Shown here: piece by piece, positions 25,589 through 35,535 of the stretch | Position numbering within the stretch: position 1 is the first letter of the stretch | How the letters are laid out: each line of letters begins with the position of its first letter | Assembly (NCBI RefSeq): GCF_023072615.1 | Contig: NZ_JAKNRW010000003.1 | Location: 1 to 64,000 of the forward strand | Length of the DNA: 64,000 bases | Direction: 5' to 3' | From: Pseudomonas violetae | GTDB lineage: Bacteria > Pseudomonadota > Gammaproteobacteria > Pseudomonadales > Pseudomonadaceae | Program-made: the position numbers and the translations under genes | Notes under the pieces: generated by a model | Databases searched by the model: none | What the model saw: the letters and a program-made list of their open reading frames with translations, nothing else | What the model was told of the DNA's origin: nothing

Positions 25589-28500
25589 ATGGGCTTCAAT
25601 CTTTCCGAATGGGCGTTGCGTAACCGCCAGATCGTGCTGTTCCTGATGCTGTTGCTGGCCGTGGTTGGAGCGCTTTCCTACACCAAACTTGGCCAGAGCG
25701 AAGACCCGCCGTTCACCTTCAAGGCCATGGTGATTCGTACCAATTGGCCGGGCGCAACCGCCGAGGAGGTCTCGCGGCAGGTCACCGAACGCATCGAAAA
25801 GAAATTGATGGAAACCGGGGAGTACGAACGGATCGTGTCGTTTTCCCGTCCGGGTGAGTCCCAGGTGACTTTTATCGCCCGGGACTCCATGCACTCGGTG
25901 CAGATTCCCGAGCTGTGGTATCAGGTGCGCAAGAAAATCAGCGACATTCGCCACACCTTGCCCCCGGGCATCCAGGGGCCGTTCTTCAACGATGAATTTG
26001 GCACCACCTTCGGCAACATCTACGCCCTGACCGGCGATGGTTTCGACTACGCGGTGCTCAAGGACTACGCCGATCGCATCCAAATCCAGCTGCAACGGGT
26101 TAAGGATGTGGACAAGGTCGAGTTGCTTGGCCTGCAGGACGAGAAAATCTGGATCGAGCTATCCAACGTCAAACTCGCCACCCTCGGTTTGCCCTTGGCT
26201 GCGGTGCAGCAAGCTTTGGAAGAACAGAACGCGATGTCCACGGCGGGGTTCTTCGAAACCAGCAGCGAGCGCTTGCAACTGCGGGTTTCGGGGAATTTTC
26301 AGTCAGTTGATGAGATAAAGAAGTTTCCGATCCGGGTGGGCGATCGTACGTTCCGAATTTCCGATGTGGCTGACGTACGCCGTGGTTTCAACGACCCGCC
26401 CGCGCCACGTATGCGCTTCATGGCGCAGGACGCCATCGGCCTGGCCGTTGCGATGAAGGGCGGCGGCGACATTCTGGTGCTGGGCAAGGCGCTGGAAGTC
26501 GAATTCGACCGCATCCAGCAGAACCTTCCGGCGGGCATGCAGTTGCGCAAGGTCTCGGACCAGCCCGCCGCGGTGAAAACCGGTGTAGGTGAGTTCATCC
26601 AGGTCCTGGTGGAAGCCCTGGCGATCGTGTTGCTGGTGAGTTTCTTCTCCCTTGGCGTGCGCACCGGCATGGTCGTGGCGCTGGCGATTCCCCTGGTGCT
26701 GGCGATGACATTCGCCTGCATGTATTACCTCGGCATAGGCCTGCACAAGATCTCCCTCGGTGCCTTGGTGCTGGCGCTGGGCTTGTTGGTGGACGATGCG
26801 ATCATCGCCGTGGAAATGATGGCGATAAAAATGGAACAAGGCTTCGACCGGATCAAGGCGGCCAGCTATGCCTGGACCAGCACAGCGTTCCCGATGCTCA
26901 CCGGCACGCTGATCACCGCGGCCGGCTTCCTGCCGATTGCCACGGCGCAATCGGGGACAGGTGAGTACACCCGCTCGATCTTCCAGGTAGTGACCATCGC
27001 GCTGCTGGCGTCCTGGGTCGCTGCCGTCGTCTTTGTACCCTACCTGGGAGAAAAGCTCCTGCCTGATCTGGCTAAAATTCACGCAGCCAAACATGGCAGT
27101 GGCCAGCCGGATCCTTACGGCACGCCTTTCTATCAGCGGGTGCGGCGCCTGGTGGAGTGGTGCGTGCGCTGGCGCAAGACGGTGATCGTACTGACTGTGG
27201 TGTTGTTCATTGCCTCTATTGCGTTGTTCCGCTTTGTGCCGCAGCAATTTTTCCCGGCTTCCGGTCGCCTGGAACTGATGGTCGACCTGAAGCTGGCCGA
27301 GGGCGCATCCCTGAGCAATACCGCCGAGGAGGTCAAACGCCTCGAAGCGCTGCTGAAGGATCATGCCGGCATCGATAATTACGTGGCCTACGTGGGCACC
27401 GGGTCACCGCGCTTTTACCTGCCGCTGGATCAGCAACTGCCCGCTGCGAGCTTCGCCCAGTTTGTGGTGCTGGCCAAGACCATCGAGGACCGCGAACCCC
27501 TGCGCACTTGGTTGATCGAGACCCTAAACGAACAGTTTCCGGCGCTGCGTTCGCGCGTTACGCGCCTGGAAAACGGCCCGCCTGTGGGTTATCCCGTACA
27601 GTTCCGGGTCACCGGCGAACACATTGAGGAAGTGCGTGCCCTGGCGCGCAAGGTCGCGGCGAAAGTGCGCGAGAATCCGCATGTGGTCAACGTGCACCTG
27701 GACTGGGAAGAACCGAGCAAGGTGGTGTACCTGAACGTCGATCAGGACCGTGCCCGGGCGCTTGGGGTGAGCACGGCGAGTCTGTCGAAATTCCTCCAGA
27801 GTTCCCTTACCGGTTCCAGCGTCAGCCAGTATCGCGAAGACAACGAATTGATCGAGATCCTGCTGCGCGGCACCCTGCACGAGCGCACCGAGCTGTCATT
27901 GCTGCCGAGCCTCGCCGTGCCGACCGACAACGGACGCAGCGTGGCGCTGTCGCAGATCGCGACCCTGGAGTATGGCTTTGAAGAGGGCATCATCTGGCAC
28001 CGTAATCGTCTGCCCAACGTCACGGTGCGCGCTGATATCTATGGCAAGGAGCAACCGGCGACCCTGGTGAAACAGATCCTGCCGACCCTCGACCCGATTC
28101 GCGCCGAACTGCCGGACGGTTACCTGCTGGATGTCGGCGGCACCGTCGAGGATTCGGCCCGCGGCCAGAACTCGGTGAAGGCCGGCGTGCCATTGTTTAT
28201 CGTGGTGGTGCTAACGTTGCTGATGCTGCAACTGCGCAGCTTTTCGCGCACGGTCATGGTGTTCCTGACCGCGCCGCTGGGGCTGATCGGCGTGACGCTG
28301 TTCCTGTTGGTATTCCGTCAGCCGTTCGGGTTCGTCGCGATGCTGGGGACCATCGCCCTGTCAGGGATGATCATGCGCAACTCGGTGATCCTGGTAGACC
28401 AGATCGAACAGGACATCGCCGCCGGACTCAAGCCTTGGCAAGCGATCATCGAAGCCACGGTCCGGCGCTTCCGGCCGATTGTGCTGACGGCGCTGGCGGC

Positions 28501-28654
28501 AGTGCTGGCGATGATCCCGCTGTCACGCAGCGTGTTCTTCGGGCCGATGGCGGTTGCCATCATGGGAGGGTTGATCGTGGCGACAGCGTTAACGTTGTTG
28601 TTCCTGCCGGCCTTGTATGCGGCATGGTTCCGTATCAGGAAGGACCCGGCCTGA
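25589..28654 (+). CDS. RND multidrug efflux transporter (MexK-like)
   Basis: 1021 aa, the normal size (MexK 1025). Twelve membrane segments in the RND 1+5, 1+5 arrangement: first segment QIVLFLMLLLAVVGALSY, two large periplasmic loops, and the proton-relay segment LGALVLALGLLVDDAIIAVEMMAIK with the paired aspartates. The second half repeats it (APLGLIGVTLFLLVFRQPFG, LSGMIMRNSVILVDQI). No outer-membrane channel gene follows, so an OprM-type channel encoded elsewhere must complete it, as with MexJK. The C-terminus ends at YAAWFRIRKDPA. Confidence 0.93.
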   Translation: MGFNLSEWALRNRQIVLFLMLLLAVVGALSYTKLGQSEDPPFTFKAMVIRTNWPGATAEEVSRQVTERIEKKLMETGEYERIVSFSRPGESQVTFIARDSMHSVQIPELWYQVRKKISDIRHTLPPGIQGPFFNDEFGTTFGNIYALTGDGFDYAVLKDYADRIQIQLQRVKDVDKVELLGLQDEKIWIELSNVKLATLGLPLAAVQQALEEQNAMSTAGFFETSSERLQLRVSGNFQSVDEIKKFPIRVGDRTFRISDVADVRRGFNDPPAPRMRFMAQDAIGLAVAMKGGGDILVLGKALEVEFDRIQQNLPAGMQLRKVSDQPAAVKTGVGEFIQVLVEALAIVLLVSFFSLGVRTGMVVALAIPLVLAMTFACMYYLGIGLHKISLGALVLALGLLVDDAIIAVEMMAIKMEQGFDRIKAASYAWTSTAFPMLTGTLITAAGFLPIATAQSGTGEYTRSIFQVVTIALLASWVAAVVFVPYLGEKLLPDLAKIHAAKHGSGQPDPYGTPFYQRVRRLVEWCVRWRKTVIVLTVVLFIASIALFRFVPQQFFPASGRLELMVDLKLAEGASLSNTAEEVKRLEALLKDHAGIDNYVAYVGTGSPRFYLPLDQQLPAASFAQFVVLAKTIEDREPLRTWLIETLNEQFPALRSRVTRLENGPPVGYPVQFRVTGEHIEEVRALARKVAAKVRENPHVVNVHLDWEEPSKVVYLNVDQDRARALGVSTASLSKFLQSSLTGSSVSQYREDNELIEILLRGTLHERTELSLLPSLAVPTDNGRSVALSQIATLEYGFEEGIIWHRNRLPNVTVRADIYGKEQPATLVKQILPTLDPIRAELPDGYLLDVGGTVEDSARGQNSVKAGVPLFIVVVLTLLMLQLRSFSRTVMVFLTAPLGLIGVTLFLLVFRQPFGFVAMLGTIALSGMIMRNSVILVDQIEQDIAAGLKPWQAIIEATVRRFRPIVLTALAAVLAMIPLSRSVFFGPMAVAIMGGLIVATALTLLFLPALYAAWFRIRKDPA

Positions 28655-28660
28655 TCCTCC

Positions 28661-28765
28661 CCTGTGGGAGCAAAGCTTGCTCGTGATCGATGCTACGCGA
28701 TTTCACTCGCAGATCGCCTCAGGGCTATCGTCGGAACGCCACCCGCAGCAAGCTTTGCTCCCACT
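28661..28765. repeat. REP pair after the RND pump
   Basis: CCTGTGGGAGCAAAGCTTGCT and the inverted AGCAAGCTTTGCTCCCAC, a variant with an extra AA in the core, about 65 bp apart. It lies between the convergent pump and DUF4197 genes. Confidence 0.85.
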
Positions 28766-28767
28766 GT

Positions 28768-29457
28768 TTACAGGCTGCCAAACACCTTCTTCGCCAAACT
28801 GGTCGCCGCAGCGGCCGGGTTGTTGCGGATGGTTTCTTCCTGTTTGCCAATCATCTCGAACAGGCCATTCAGTGCCTGTTCGGTCACGTAACCTTCGATG
28901 TTGGCGTTCTTGGCGTCCAGTACACCCAGAGTAGCCGCCTGGCCGGCGAAGGCGTTGTATTGCTTGGCCAGGCCGACCTGGTCGGTGGCTTGCTTGACGA
29001 TGGGCAGGAACTTGACGCGGATCTGTTCGCGACTGGTTTTGCTCAGGTACTGGGTGGCCGAGTCATTGCCGCCGCTGAGGATGCCCTTGGCATCGTCGAC
29101 CGTCATCTTCTTCACCGCATCGACAAGAATCGGCTGGGCCTGGACCACGGCCGTTTCAGCGGCCTTGTTCATGCTGGTCTCCAGTTGATCGACCTGGGCA
29201 CCCATGCCGAACTGTTTCATTTTGCTGGCGACCTTGCCCAGTTTGCCCGGCAGCTCGATTTTCACTTCCGGGTTGTTGCTGAAGCCGCCCGGAGCGCCGA
29301 GTTGTTTGACGGCGAGCTGGGCGCCCTGGGTCAGGGCGTCCTTGAGGCCGCCGGTAGCGTCTTTTTGCGACAGGTCATTGAGCGACAGCGCCATGGCGTT
29401 GGCGCACATCAGCAAGCCTGCACAGAGGCCGGTGAAGCGGAGGGTCATGGGGTGCAT
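28768..29457 (-). CDS. DUF4197 periplasmic protein
   Basis: 229 aa. A cleavable signal peptide (MTLRFTGLCAGLLMCANAMA, then LSLNDLSQKDATGG) with AAGGAAGCC as ribosome-binding site. The mature protein is helical and matches the DUF4197 pattern (ALTQGAQLAVKQLG, NNPEVKIELPGKLGKV, EGYVTEQALNGLFEMIGKQEETIRNNP). The function of DUF4197 is unknown. It lies 27 bp after the YbaY-type lipoprotein gene and probably shares its transcript. Confidence 0.87.
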   Translation of the reverse strand: MHPMTLRFTGLCAGLLMCANAMALSLNDLSQKDATGGLKDALTQGAQLAVKQLGAPGGFSNNPEVKIELPGKLGKVASKMKQFGMGAQVDQLETSMNKAAETAVVQAQPILVDAVKKMTVDDAKGILSGGNDSATQYLSKTSREQIRVKFLPIVKQATDQVGLAKQYNAFAGQAATLGVLDAKNANIEGYVTEQALNGLFEMIGKQEETIRNNPAAAATSLAKKVFGSL

Positions 29458-29484
29458 GGCGGCTTCCTTAAAGGTAATAGTGCG

Positions 29485-29883
29485 TTAGCGAGCGGCGTCT
29501 ACGCGAATCTTCAACGGCTGCGGATCACTGCCATCCAGTTTCACGGCGTGATTTTCGGTGGTGATGAACAGTAACTGGCCATCCACTTCGATGCGCGCGC
29601 TGACCGAGTAACGATGCCCAGGCTTGACCTGCGCCGGATCGTAGCTCAGGTGAAACGGCAGCGGCACCTGGCCTTTGACCGGGCCTTTCTGTTCGTCGAG
29701 GACTATCGCTGGCGCGTCGGCCAGGGAGACGTCCTGCAAGCTGACGCTCAAGGTGGCGGTCGGCGGCAGGGCGATGCGTTGCAGGTAGAAAACTTCGCCG
29801 TCGAGGCTGGTTTTTGCCGCGGGTTGCATTGATTGACAGGCGCTGAGCAGGGTGGCTGCGGCCAGGAGCGAGAGTTTTTTCAT
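29485..29883 (-). CDS. YbaY-type (YscW family) lipoprotein
   Basis: 132 aa from ATG 29883 with GGAGACCCCCC just upstream; a longer in-frame start at 29925 lies in a repeat. Lipobox LLSAC with C16. The body fits the YbaY/YscW beta-sandwich family: ALPPTATLSVSLQDVSLADAPA, then PFHLSYDPAQVKPGHRYSVSARI and LLFITTENHAV. These proteins are related to pilotin-like or META-type folds; a specific job is not known. It lies between plsB and the DUF4197 gene, all minus strand. Confidence 0.85.
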   Translation of the reverse strand: MKKLSLLAAATLLSACQSMQPAAKTSLDGEVFYLQRIALPPTATLSVSLQDVSLADAPAIVLDEQKGPVKGQVPLPFHLSYDPAQVKPGHRYSVSARIEVDGQLLFITTENHAVKLDGSDPQPLKIRVDAAR

Positions 29884-29902
29884 GGGGGGTCTCCATTCTA
29901 AA

Positions 29903-29926
29903 TGTGGGAGCAAGCCCGCTCCCACA
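29903..29926. repeat. Compact REP palindrome after plsB
   Basis: TGTGGGAG (29903-29910) and CTCCCACA (29919-29926) around CAAGCCCG: a single collapsed REP. It sits between the plsB stop and the YbaY-type gene. Confidence 0.7.
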
Positions 29927-29937
29927 CGCGGGTTTCT

Positions 29938-32439
29938 TCATGTCTCAGGTTGAGCGGGTGGCTGATCCGCCGCATCTTCACTGCGGTGCAGCGCCACTTG
30001 GCGGATCGACAGGCGAATCTCGGCCGGTAACACCCGCTTCGCCGCGCCTTCGGCCAGTTCGCCAAGCAGCTCGTGATAGCTCAGCTTGCCGGCTTCGTCA
30101 CGGCGCAACACGTCAAGGTCGAGCAGAGTCTGGATGAAGTGCCGGAACAGGCTCTTGTCGAAGAATTCCGGCGCGTTCAGCCCGTGCAGGATCGACAGGC
30201 GCTGGGCCATGACGGTGCACAGGTCTTCCAGTTCTTCGGCGCTGATACTGTGCTGACCGCTGTTGAGCAGCAGGGACACGGTCATGTAGAAGCGCTGCAA
30301 GGTCTGGGCGATGCTCTTGGACAGTAGGGTCAGCAACACGAAGTGCCGCGAGCTCGGTGCGGGGCGCAGGTAAACATTATTTTCGAATCGTAACAGACCT
30401 TGCTCGACGAACGCCTCAAGCCATTGATCGACCACCGCATCCAGCTCGTCCAAGGACCAGCGGATGAACAGCTCCGACTGCAGGTATGGATACAGCGCGC
30501 GGGTATAGCGCAGGATCTGCTCCCGGCTCATGCGCGAGGCGCTCTGGAAGAAACTGGCTAGTAGCGCGGGCAGCGCGAAGATATGCAGCACGTTGTTGCG
30601 GTAGTAGGTCATCAGGACGGCGTTCTGCTCATCCAGATACAGGATCTTGCCCAAGGCATCGCTCTGCTCGGAGAGCAGGTCCATGTCCTTTACGTGCTCG
30701 ATCAGCGCCCGACCATCGCCTTCCGGCAGGGTGGTATGCGGCGAGTACGGCACTTTGCGCAGTAGCGCCAGGTACAGGTCGAGCACCCGCGCCATGGCGC
30801 GGTCGTCCAGGGCCAGGCGGCTGGTGGAGAGCAGCGCGAGCGCTACCAGGTTGACCGGATTGATTGCTGCCGCTTCGTTCAGGTGCTGCGCAACTTTCTC
30901 GCCAAGGCGGTTGGTGGTTTCGTTGAGCCACGCCGGTTTGAACTGCGGGCCGAGCGCCTGCTGGCGCCAGTCAGGCTGTTCGCTGTCGAGGAACTCCGCC
31001 AGCTTGATCGGCTCGCCGAAGTTGACGGCCACCTGACCGAAGCGTTGCTTGAGGGCGCCAATGACCTTGAAGATGTCGAAGATCGACTCCTTCTTCTTCG
31101 TGGCCCCACGCAGCTCGCCCAGATACGTGCGGCCTTCCAGTACCCGCTCGTAACCGATGTACACCGGCACGAAGACGATAGGCATCCGCGAGGAACGCAG
31201 GAAACTGCGCAGGGTTATCGCCAGCATCCCGGTTTTCGGTTGGAGCATGCGCCCGGTGCGTGAACGGCCCCCCTCGACGAAATATTCGACCGGAAAGCCT
31301 TTGGTGAACAGGGTATGCAGGTATTCGTTGAACACCGAGGTGTAGAGCGGATTTCCCTTGAATGTGCGGCGCATGAAAAACGCCCCGCCGCGGCGCAATA
31401 GGCTACCGATCACCGGCATGTTGAGGTTGATCCCGGCGGCGATGTGCGGCGGGGTCAGGCCATTGCGGAACAGCAGGTAGGACAGCAGCAGGTAATCGAT
31501 ATGGCTGCGATGGCACGGCACATAGATGACTTCGTGCCCCTGGGCGACCTTTTGCACGCCTTCGATGTGGTTCACCTTGATCCCGTCGTAGATCTTGTTC
31601 CAGAACCAGCTCAGCACCACTTCCAGGAAGCGGATCGCGGTATAGGTGTAGTCCGAGGCGATCTCGTTGCCGTAGCGCAGGGCCTGGGCTTTGGCTTTTT
31701 CCGGGGAAATGTTTTCGCGCTCAGCTTCGTCGAGGATCGCCTGCTTGACCAGCGGCTGGTTGAGCAGACCCTTGACCAGGTTGCGACGGTGGGAAATGTC
31801 CGGACCGATCACCGCAGCTTTCAGGTTGCGAAAGTGTACCCGCAGGATTCGCTGGGCCATGCGCACTGTACGCTCGTGGCCCTTGTTGTGGTCAATCAAC
31901 TCACGCAAGTGGATTGGCGCGGAAAACTGTACCCGGGTCTTGCGCCCCAGCACGATGATGCTGAGCAACCGGCGCAGGCGCCCGGTGACGGCCCAACTGT
32001 CGGCGAACAGCAGTTTCCAAGGGCTCGACTCGCTGTCTGGTGACTGGCCCCAGAACACGCTGACCGGAATGATCTGCGCGTCTTCGGCGGCATTCTGGCT
32101 CAGGGCACTGACCAGGCGGGTCAGGGTCGGCGGCGCGCCACGCTTGTCCTGGCGGCCAAGCCAGTCGGGGTCGGGCGTCAGGTAAAAGAACGCTGCCGGT
32201 TCCAGCAGGTTGCCCACCGACACCGGCAGGACAGGGCGCGGCAGGCCGGCCTTGGTGCATTCGGCATCGACCACGGCAAGATCGGTCAGCGAAGGGTTTT
32301 GCAGGACGTAGAGCACCGGCCGGCTGCGGTCGAGGTTGAGGGTGAACGACGACTGGTTGATCGTCTCTGAGCGAACCCAGAGGTACAGCAGTCGGCGCAG
32401 GGTGCCAAACACTAGACGGCGGAACGGGGAGCGGGTCAT
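29938..32439 (-). CDS. plsB: Glycerol-3-phosphate O-acyltransferase
   Basis: 833 aa from the ATG at 32439 (MTRSPFRRL); the frame is open back to 32505, but the family N-terminus starts here (P. aeruginosa PlsB is 834 aa). It makes 1-acyl-glycerol-3-phosphate from acyl-ACP or acyl-CoA, the first step of phospholipid synthesis, at the inner membrane. Acyltransferase block I is HRSHID with H310 and D315 (H-x4-D); further blocks are [26 protein letters not shown] and [12 protein letters not shown]. The cold-shock gene starts divergently 164 bp away. Confidence 0.96.
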   Translation of the reverse strand: MTRSPFRRLVFGTLRRLLYLWVRSETINQSSFTLNLDRSRPVLYVLQNPSLTDLAVVDAECTKAGLPRPVLPVSVGNLLEPAAFFYLTPDPDWLGRQDKRGAPPTLTRLVSALSQNAAEDAQIIPVSVFWGQSPDSESSPWKLLFADSWAVTGRLRRLLSIIVLGRKTRVQFSAPIHLRELIDHNKGHERTVRMAQRILRVHFRNLKAAVIGPDISHRRNLVKGLLNQPLVKQAILDEAERENISPEKAKAQALRYGNEIASDYTYTAIRFLEVVLSWFWNKIYDGIKVNHIEGVQKVAQGHEVIYVPCHRSHIDYLLLSYLLFRNGLTPPHIAAGINLNMPVIGSLLRRGGAFFMRRTFKGNPLYTSVFNEYLHTLFTKGFPVEYFVEGGRSRTGRMLQPKTGMLAITLRSFLRSSRMPIVFVPVYIGYERVLEGRTYLGELRGATKKKESIFDIFKVIGALKQRFGQVAVNFGEPIKLAEFLDSEQPDWRQQALGPQFKPAWLNETTNRLGEKVAQHLNEAAAINPVNLVALALLSTSRLALDDRAMARVLDLYLALLRKVPYSPHTTLPEGDGRALIEHVKDMDLLSEQSDALGKILYLDEQNAVLMTYYRNNVLHIFALPALLASFFQSASRMSREQILRYTRALYPYLQSELFIRWSLDELDAVVDQWLEAFVEQGLLRFENNVYLRPAPSSRHFVLLTLLSKSIAQTLQRFYMTVSLLLNSGQHSISAEELEDLCTVMAQRLSILHGLNAPEFFDKSLFRHFIQTLLDLDVLRRDEAGKLSYHELLGELAEGAAKRVLPAEIRLSIRQVALHRSEDAADQPPAQPET

Positions 32440-32541
32440 ACGGCTTCTGCGTGAGTGAATGAGACCAAGCATTTGCTCGGGCGGCCGATAGTGTGCCGGA
32501 TTCATCGAAAATCGGCAAAAAAGCGGGTAAGTAAAGTTGCG

Positions 32542-32569
32542 TTGAGAGTTTTCCGGGCTGTCATATACT
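32542..32569 (+). promoter_or_regulatory. Sigma-70 promoter of the cold-shock gene
   Basis: TTGAGA (32542-32547), 16-bp spacer, TATACT (32564-32569), ending 34 bp before the ATG. The resulting leader is only ~27 nt, so it lacks the long structured 5' UTR of cold-induced cspA-type genes. Confidence 0.7.
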
Positions 32570-32603
32570 CGCCCCTCAACAATAAAAAGAAGAGGTACGA
32601 TTC

Positions 32604-32813
32604 ATGGCAACGCGCGAGACCGGCAATGTGAAGTGGTTCAACGACGCCAAGGGCTACGGCTTCATTCAGCGCGAGGACGGGGTGGACGTGTTCGTGCACT
32701 ACCGCGCAATCCGTGGTGAGGGACATCGTTCGCTGGCTGAAGGTCAGCAGGTTGAATATGCGGTGGTGACGGGGGAGAAGGGGTTGCAGGCTGAGGATGT
32801 TGTAGGTCTGTAA
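32604..32813 (+). CDS. Cold-shock-domain protein (CspA/CspD family)
   Basis: 69 aa, a single cold-shock domain with both RNA-binding motifs: RNP1 KGYGFIQ (16-22) and RNP2 VFVHY (29-33). Binds single-stranded nucleic acid and relaxes RNA structure. AAGAAGAGG ribosome-binding site. In place of the usual hydrophobic strand it has [19 protein letters not shown], and the tail [12 protein letters not shown] is short. It corresponds by context to PAO1 PA1159 (memory). The short leader suggests constitutive rather than cold-specific expression, but this is inference. Confidence 0.93.
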   Translation: MATRETGNVKWFNDAKGYGFIQREDGVDVFVHYRAIRGEGHRSLAEGQQVEYAVVTGEKGLQAEDVVGL

Positions 32814-32838
32814 AAGCATTCTTCAGATCACACCAGAC

Positions 32839-32931
32839 CCTGTGGGAGCGGGCTTGCCCGCGATTGCGGTGTATCCGTCAACATCATCTACGACTGACAG
32901 AGCGCATTCGCGGGCAAGCCCGCTCCCACAG
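32839..32931. repeat. REP pair (inverted, REPIN)
   Basis: CCTGTGGGAGCGGGCTTGCC at the left and GGCAAGCCCGCTCCCACAG at the right, ~50 bp spacer. It lies between the convergent cold-shock gene and the small gene at 32935. Confidence 0.9.
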
Positions 32932-32934
32932 TTT

Positions 32935-33312
32935 TTAAACGGTTTTCCAGGTGATCTCTTCTTCACCATCGGCGCTGATACGCATCCAGCGATCCGCCGA
33001 CTCTTCGCCTTCTTCCTCGACCCAGCTTCCCGGTGCGCAGCGCACTTCGACGTTCAGCGCGGCAAACGCAGCGCGGGCGCAGGCGATGTCGTCTTCCCAT
33101 GGGGTCTGGTCGCTTTCCAGGTACAGGCTGTTCCATTTCCCTACAGCCTTGGGCAACCAGGTCACCGGGACATTGCCGGCCGTGCACTTGTAGGTCTGGC
33201 CCTTCTGGACCCAGTCGGTGCACGGCCCCAAGGCTTCGCCGAGCCAGGCTGCGACAGCCTTGTAGTCGACGTCAGCGTCTTTCAGGTATATCTCGATATC
33301 GGGTTGGCGCAT
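32935..33312 (-). CDS. Conserved small protein of unknown function
   Basis: 125 aa from ATG 33312 (MRQPDIEIYLK; GAGGA upstream). Soluble, acidic. Features: an N-terminal strand-helix (DVDYKAVAAWLGEALGP), a cysteine pair (GPCTDWVQKGQTYKC), WLPKAVGKWNSLYLESDQTPWEDD and an acidic tail ending EEEITWKTV. It keeps its place between the cold-shock gene and rlmA, as in PAO1 (PA1160, memory). No domain recognised. Confidence 0.8.
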   Translation of the reverse strand: MRQPDIEIYLKDADVDYKAVAAWLGEALGPCTDWVQKGQTYKCTAGNVPVTWLPKAVGKWNSLYLESDQTPWEDDIACARAAFAALNVEVRCAPGSWVEEEGEESADRWMRISADGEEEITWKTV

Positions 33313-33336
33313 GGATGTCCTCACTGCGGGTCTGAA

Positions 33337-33354
33337 AAATCCATTCGCGGATTT
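33337..33354 (-). terminator. Probable terminator of rlmA
   Basis: Stem AAATCC/GGATTT with 6-base loop; on the minus strand it runs into TTTTT after the stem. It lies between rlmA and the next minus-strand gene. Confidence 0.4.
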
Positions 33355-33388
33355 AGCCGGTCTCAAGTTGTTAACTCAAGACCAAAAA

Positions 33389-34198
33389 TTATTGAAGTAC
33401 AAAGTAATCGTAACGCATTGAAACGGTGACCTCGAACGGTTCAACTTGCTCGATGACCGCAGTCCGGCGTTCGGCACTTGCGCGCCAGCCATGGGGGGTC
33501 ATTGCCAGCAGGTTGGCACGGTCCTGACCACTGTCCAGGGTCAGGCGAAATTCCAAAGTTTCACTGTGTTGCAGCACCATGCCCACTGGCACCAGTGCCA
33601 GATGCTTGTCGTCGGTGTATTCACGGACTTCATCGTACAGGCGCTCGCGTAACTCCATCAGGTGGCCACTGGTCGGCCCAACCTTCATCAGGCCGCCCCC
33701 GGGGCTGAGCATGCGCTTGGCTTCTTCCCAGTCCAGCGGGCTGAAGACGCTGGCCAGGAACTGGCAACTGCCGGAAGCCAGCGGCACCCGCGCCATACTG
33801 GCAATCAACCAGGTCAGCTGCGGGTTGCGCTTGCAGGCGCGTTTGACCGCCTCCCGGGAGATGTCCAGCGCATAGCCGTCAGCATTGGGCAGGGCCTGGG
33901 CGATCTGCGCGGTGTAGTAGCCCTCGCCACAACCGATATCCAGCCAGCGTTGCGGCGCGTACTGAGTCGCCAGTTCGGCCAGGCGCCGGGCAACCGGGGC
34001 GTAATGACCGGCGTTGAGGAAGTCGCGGCGTGCCTCGACCATCGCCTGGTTATCCCCAGGGTCGCGGCTGTTTTTGTGCTGTACCGGCAGCAGGTTGAGA
34101 TAACCCTGGCGTGCGCGGTCGAACCGGTGCCCGGCGGGGCACGCCACGCCGTTATCCACCGCGTTCAGCGGTTCGCTACAGATCGGGCAGGCGAGCAT
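33389..34198 (-). CDS. rlmA: 23S rRNA (guanine745-N1)-methyltransferase RlmA
   Basis: 269 aa. N-terminal zinc ribbon: C4, C7, C20, H24 (CPICSEPL...CPAGHRF), then YLNLLPVQHK and the SAM-binding motif WLDIGCGEGYYTAQIA. It methylates N1 of G745 in helix 35 of 23S rRNA. ATG 34196-34198 overlaps the dapE stop by one base, so the two genes are co-translated. C-terminus: RYDYFVLQ. Confidence 0.93.
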   Translation of the reverse strand: MLACPICSEPLNAVDNGVACPAGHRFDRARQGYLNLLPVQHKNSRDPGDNQAMVEARRDFLNAGHYAPVARRLAELATQYAPQRWLDIGCGEGYYTAQIAQALPNADGYALDISREAVKRACKRNPQLTWLIASMARVPLASGSCQFLASVFSPLDWEEAKRMLSPGGGLMKVGPTSGHLMELRERLYDEVREYTDDKHLALVPVGMVLQHSETLEFRLTLDSGQDRANLLAMTPHGWRASAERRTAVIEQVEPFEVTVSMRYDYFVLQ

Positions 34199-35349
34199 CA
34201 GGCGAGCAACTTGATCAGGGTCTGGTAGTAGATTTCGGTCAGCACGTCGAGATCGGCGGCCAGCACGCGCTCGTTGATCTGGTGGATGGTCGCGTTGACC
34301 GGCCCCAGTTCGACGACCTGGGTGCCCATGGTCGCGATGAAACGTCCGTCGGAGGTGCCACCGCTGGTGGATGCCTGGGTATCGCGACCTGTGATGTCCT
34401 TGATGCTCGATGCAACGGCATTCAGCAACGCGCCCGGCTCGGTCAGGAATGGCAGGCCGGACAACGCCCAGTCGATGTGCCAGTCCAGGCCGTGCTGGTC
34501 GAGGATGTCGGCAACGCGCTTTTGCAGGCCTTCAACGGTGGACTCAGTGGAGAAGCGGAAGTTGAATACCGCCACCAGGTCGCCCGGGATCACGTTGGTT
34601 GCGCCGGTGCCGGAATTCACGTTGGAAATCTGAAAGCTGGTAGGCGGGAAGAAGTCGTTGCCGTTGTCCCAGTGCTCGGCAGCCAGTTCGGCCAGCGCTG
34701 GGGCTGCGAGGTGGATCGGGTTCTTCGCCAAGTGCGGGTAGGCCACGTGACCTTGCACGCCGCGCACGGTCAATTTGGCACCCAGGGAGCCTCGGCGACC
34801 ATTCTTGACCACATCGCCCACCAGCGTGGTGCTCGACGGTTCGCCGACGATGCACCAGTCCAGGCGCTCCTTGCGTGCCGCCAGTCGTTCGATCACGGCC
34901 TTGGTCCCATGATGCGCGGGGCCTTCTTCGTCGCTGGTGATCAGGAACGCGACCTTGCCCTTGTGGTTCGGGTAGTCGGCAACGAAGCGCTCGGCGGCTA
35001 CAGTCATGGACGCCAAGCTGCCCTTCATGTCTGCCGCCCCACGGCCGCAGAGCATGCCGTGTTCATCGATCAGCGCGTTGAACGGGTCGATCTGCCATGC
35101 AGTCACCGGGCCGGTTGGCACTACGTCGGTGTGGCCGGCGAAACACAGCACCGGGCCATCTTCCTGACCATGGGTGGCCCAGAAGTTATCCACATCCTCG
35201 ATGCGCATCGGCTCCAGCGTGAAACCGGCATCGCCCAGGCGCTGCATCATCTGCTTCTGGCAATCGGCGTCGAGCGGCGTCACGGACGGACGACGGATCA
35301 GGTCGATGGCGAGTTGAAGCGTCGGCGAAAGGTCGGCATGGACCGTCAT
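34198..35349 (-). CDS. dapE: Succinyl-diaminopimelate desuccinylase
   Basis: 383 aa. Hydrolyses N-succinyl-LL-diaminopimelate to LL-diaminopimelate in lysine and cell-wall synthesis. Zinc-peptidase M20 motifs: GHTDVVPTG with H73 and D75, GRGAADMKG, and [11 protein letters not shown]. The stop overlaps the rlmA start. It lies in the same 11-kb stretch as dapD and dapC. The upstream neighbour ndvB is in the same direction but separated by 186 bp with a REP and a terminator. Confidence 0.96.
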   Translation of the reverse strand: MTVHADLSPTLQLAIDLIRRPSVTPLDADCQKQMMQRLGDAGFTLEPMRIEDVDNFWATHGQEDGPVLCFAGHTDVVPTGPVTAWQIDPFNALIDEHGMLCGRGAADMKGSLASMTVAAERFVADYPNHKGKVAFLITSDEEGPAHHGTKAVIERLAARKERLDWCIVGEPSSTTLVGDVVKNGRRGSLGAKLTVRGVQGHVAYPHLAKNPIHLAAPALAELAAEHWDNGNDFFPPTSFQISNVNSGTGATNVIPGDLVAVFNFRFSTESTVEGLQKRVADILDQHGLDWHIDWALSGLPFLTEPGALLNAVASSIKDITGRDTQASTSGGTSDGRFIATMGTQVVELGPVNATIHQINERVLAADLDVLTEIYYQTLIKLLA

Positions 35350-35387
35350 GAAAAACTCCGGAAAACTTGAATATGGGCGCGGACCAC

Positions 35388-35425
35388 CTGTGGGAGCGGG
35401 CTTGCTCGCGAGCCCGCTCCCACAG
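35388..35425. repeat. Compact REP palindrome
   Basis: Perfect 15-bp arms CTGTGGGAGCGGGCT / AGCCCGCTCCCACAG around an 8-base centre (TGCTCGCG), between dapE and ndvB. Confidence 0.9.
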
Positions 35426-35492
35426 ATTTAGAGTACGCTCAGTAAGAGCGCATACCCCGTCAAGCCCTGCAAAATGGCGATTATCTTAAAGC

Positions 35493-35518
35493 AAAACGGC
35501 GGCCATTGGCCGCCGTTT
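35493..35518. terminator. Terminator of ndvB
   Basis: AAAACGGCGGCC (35493-35504), a 3-base loop, then GGCCGCCGTTT: an 11-bp stem followed, on the minus strand, by TTTT. Lies 18 bp after the ndvB stop. Confidence 0.85.
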
Positions 35519-35535
35519 AGTACATCGGCAAAGAT

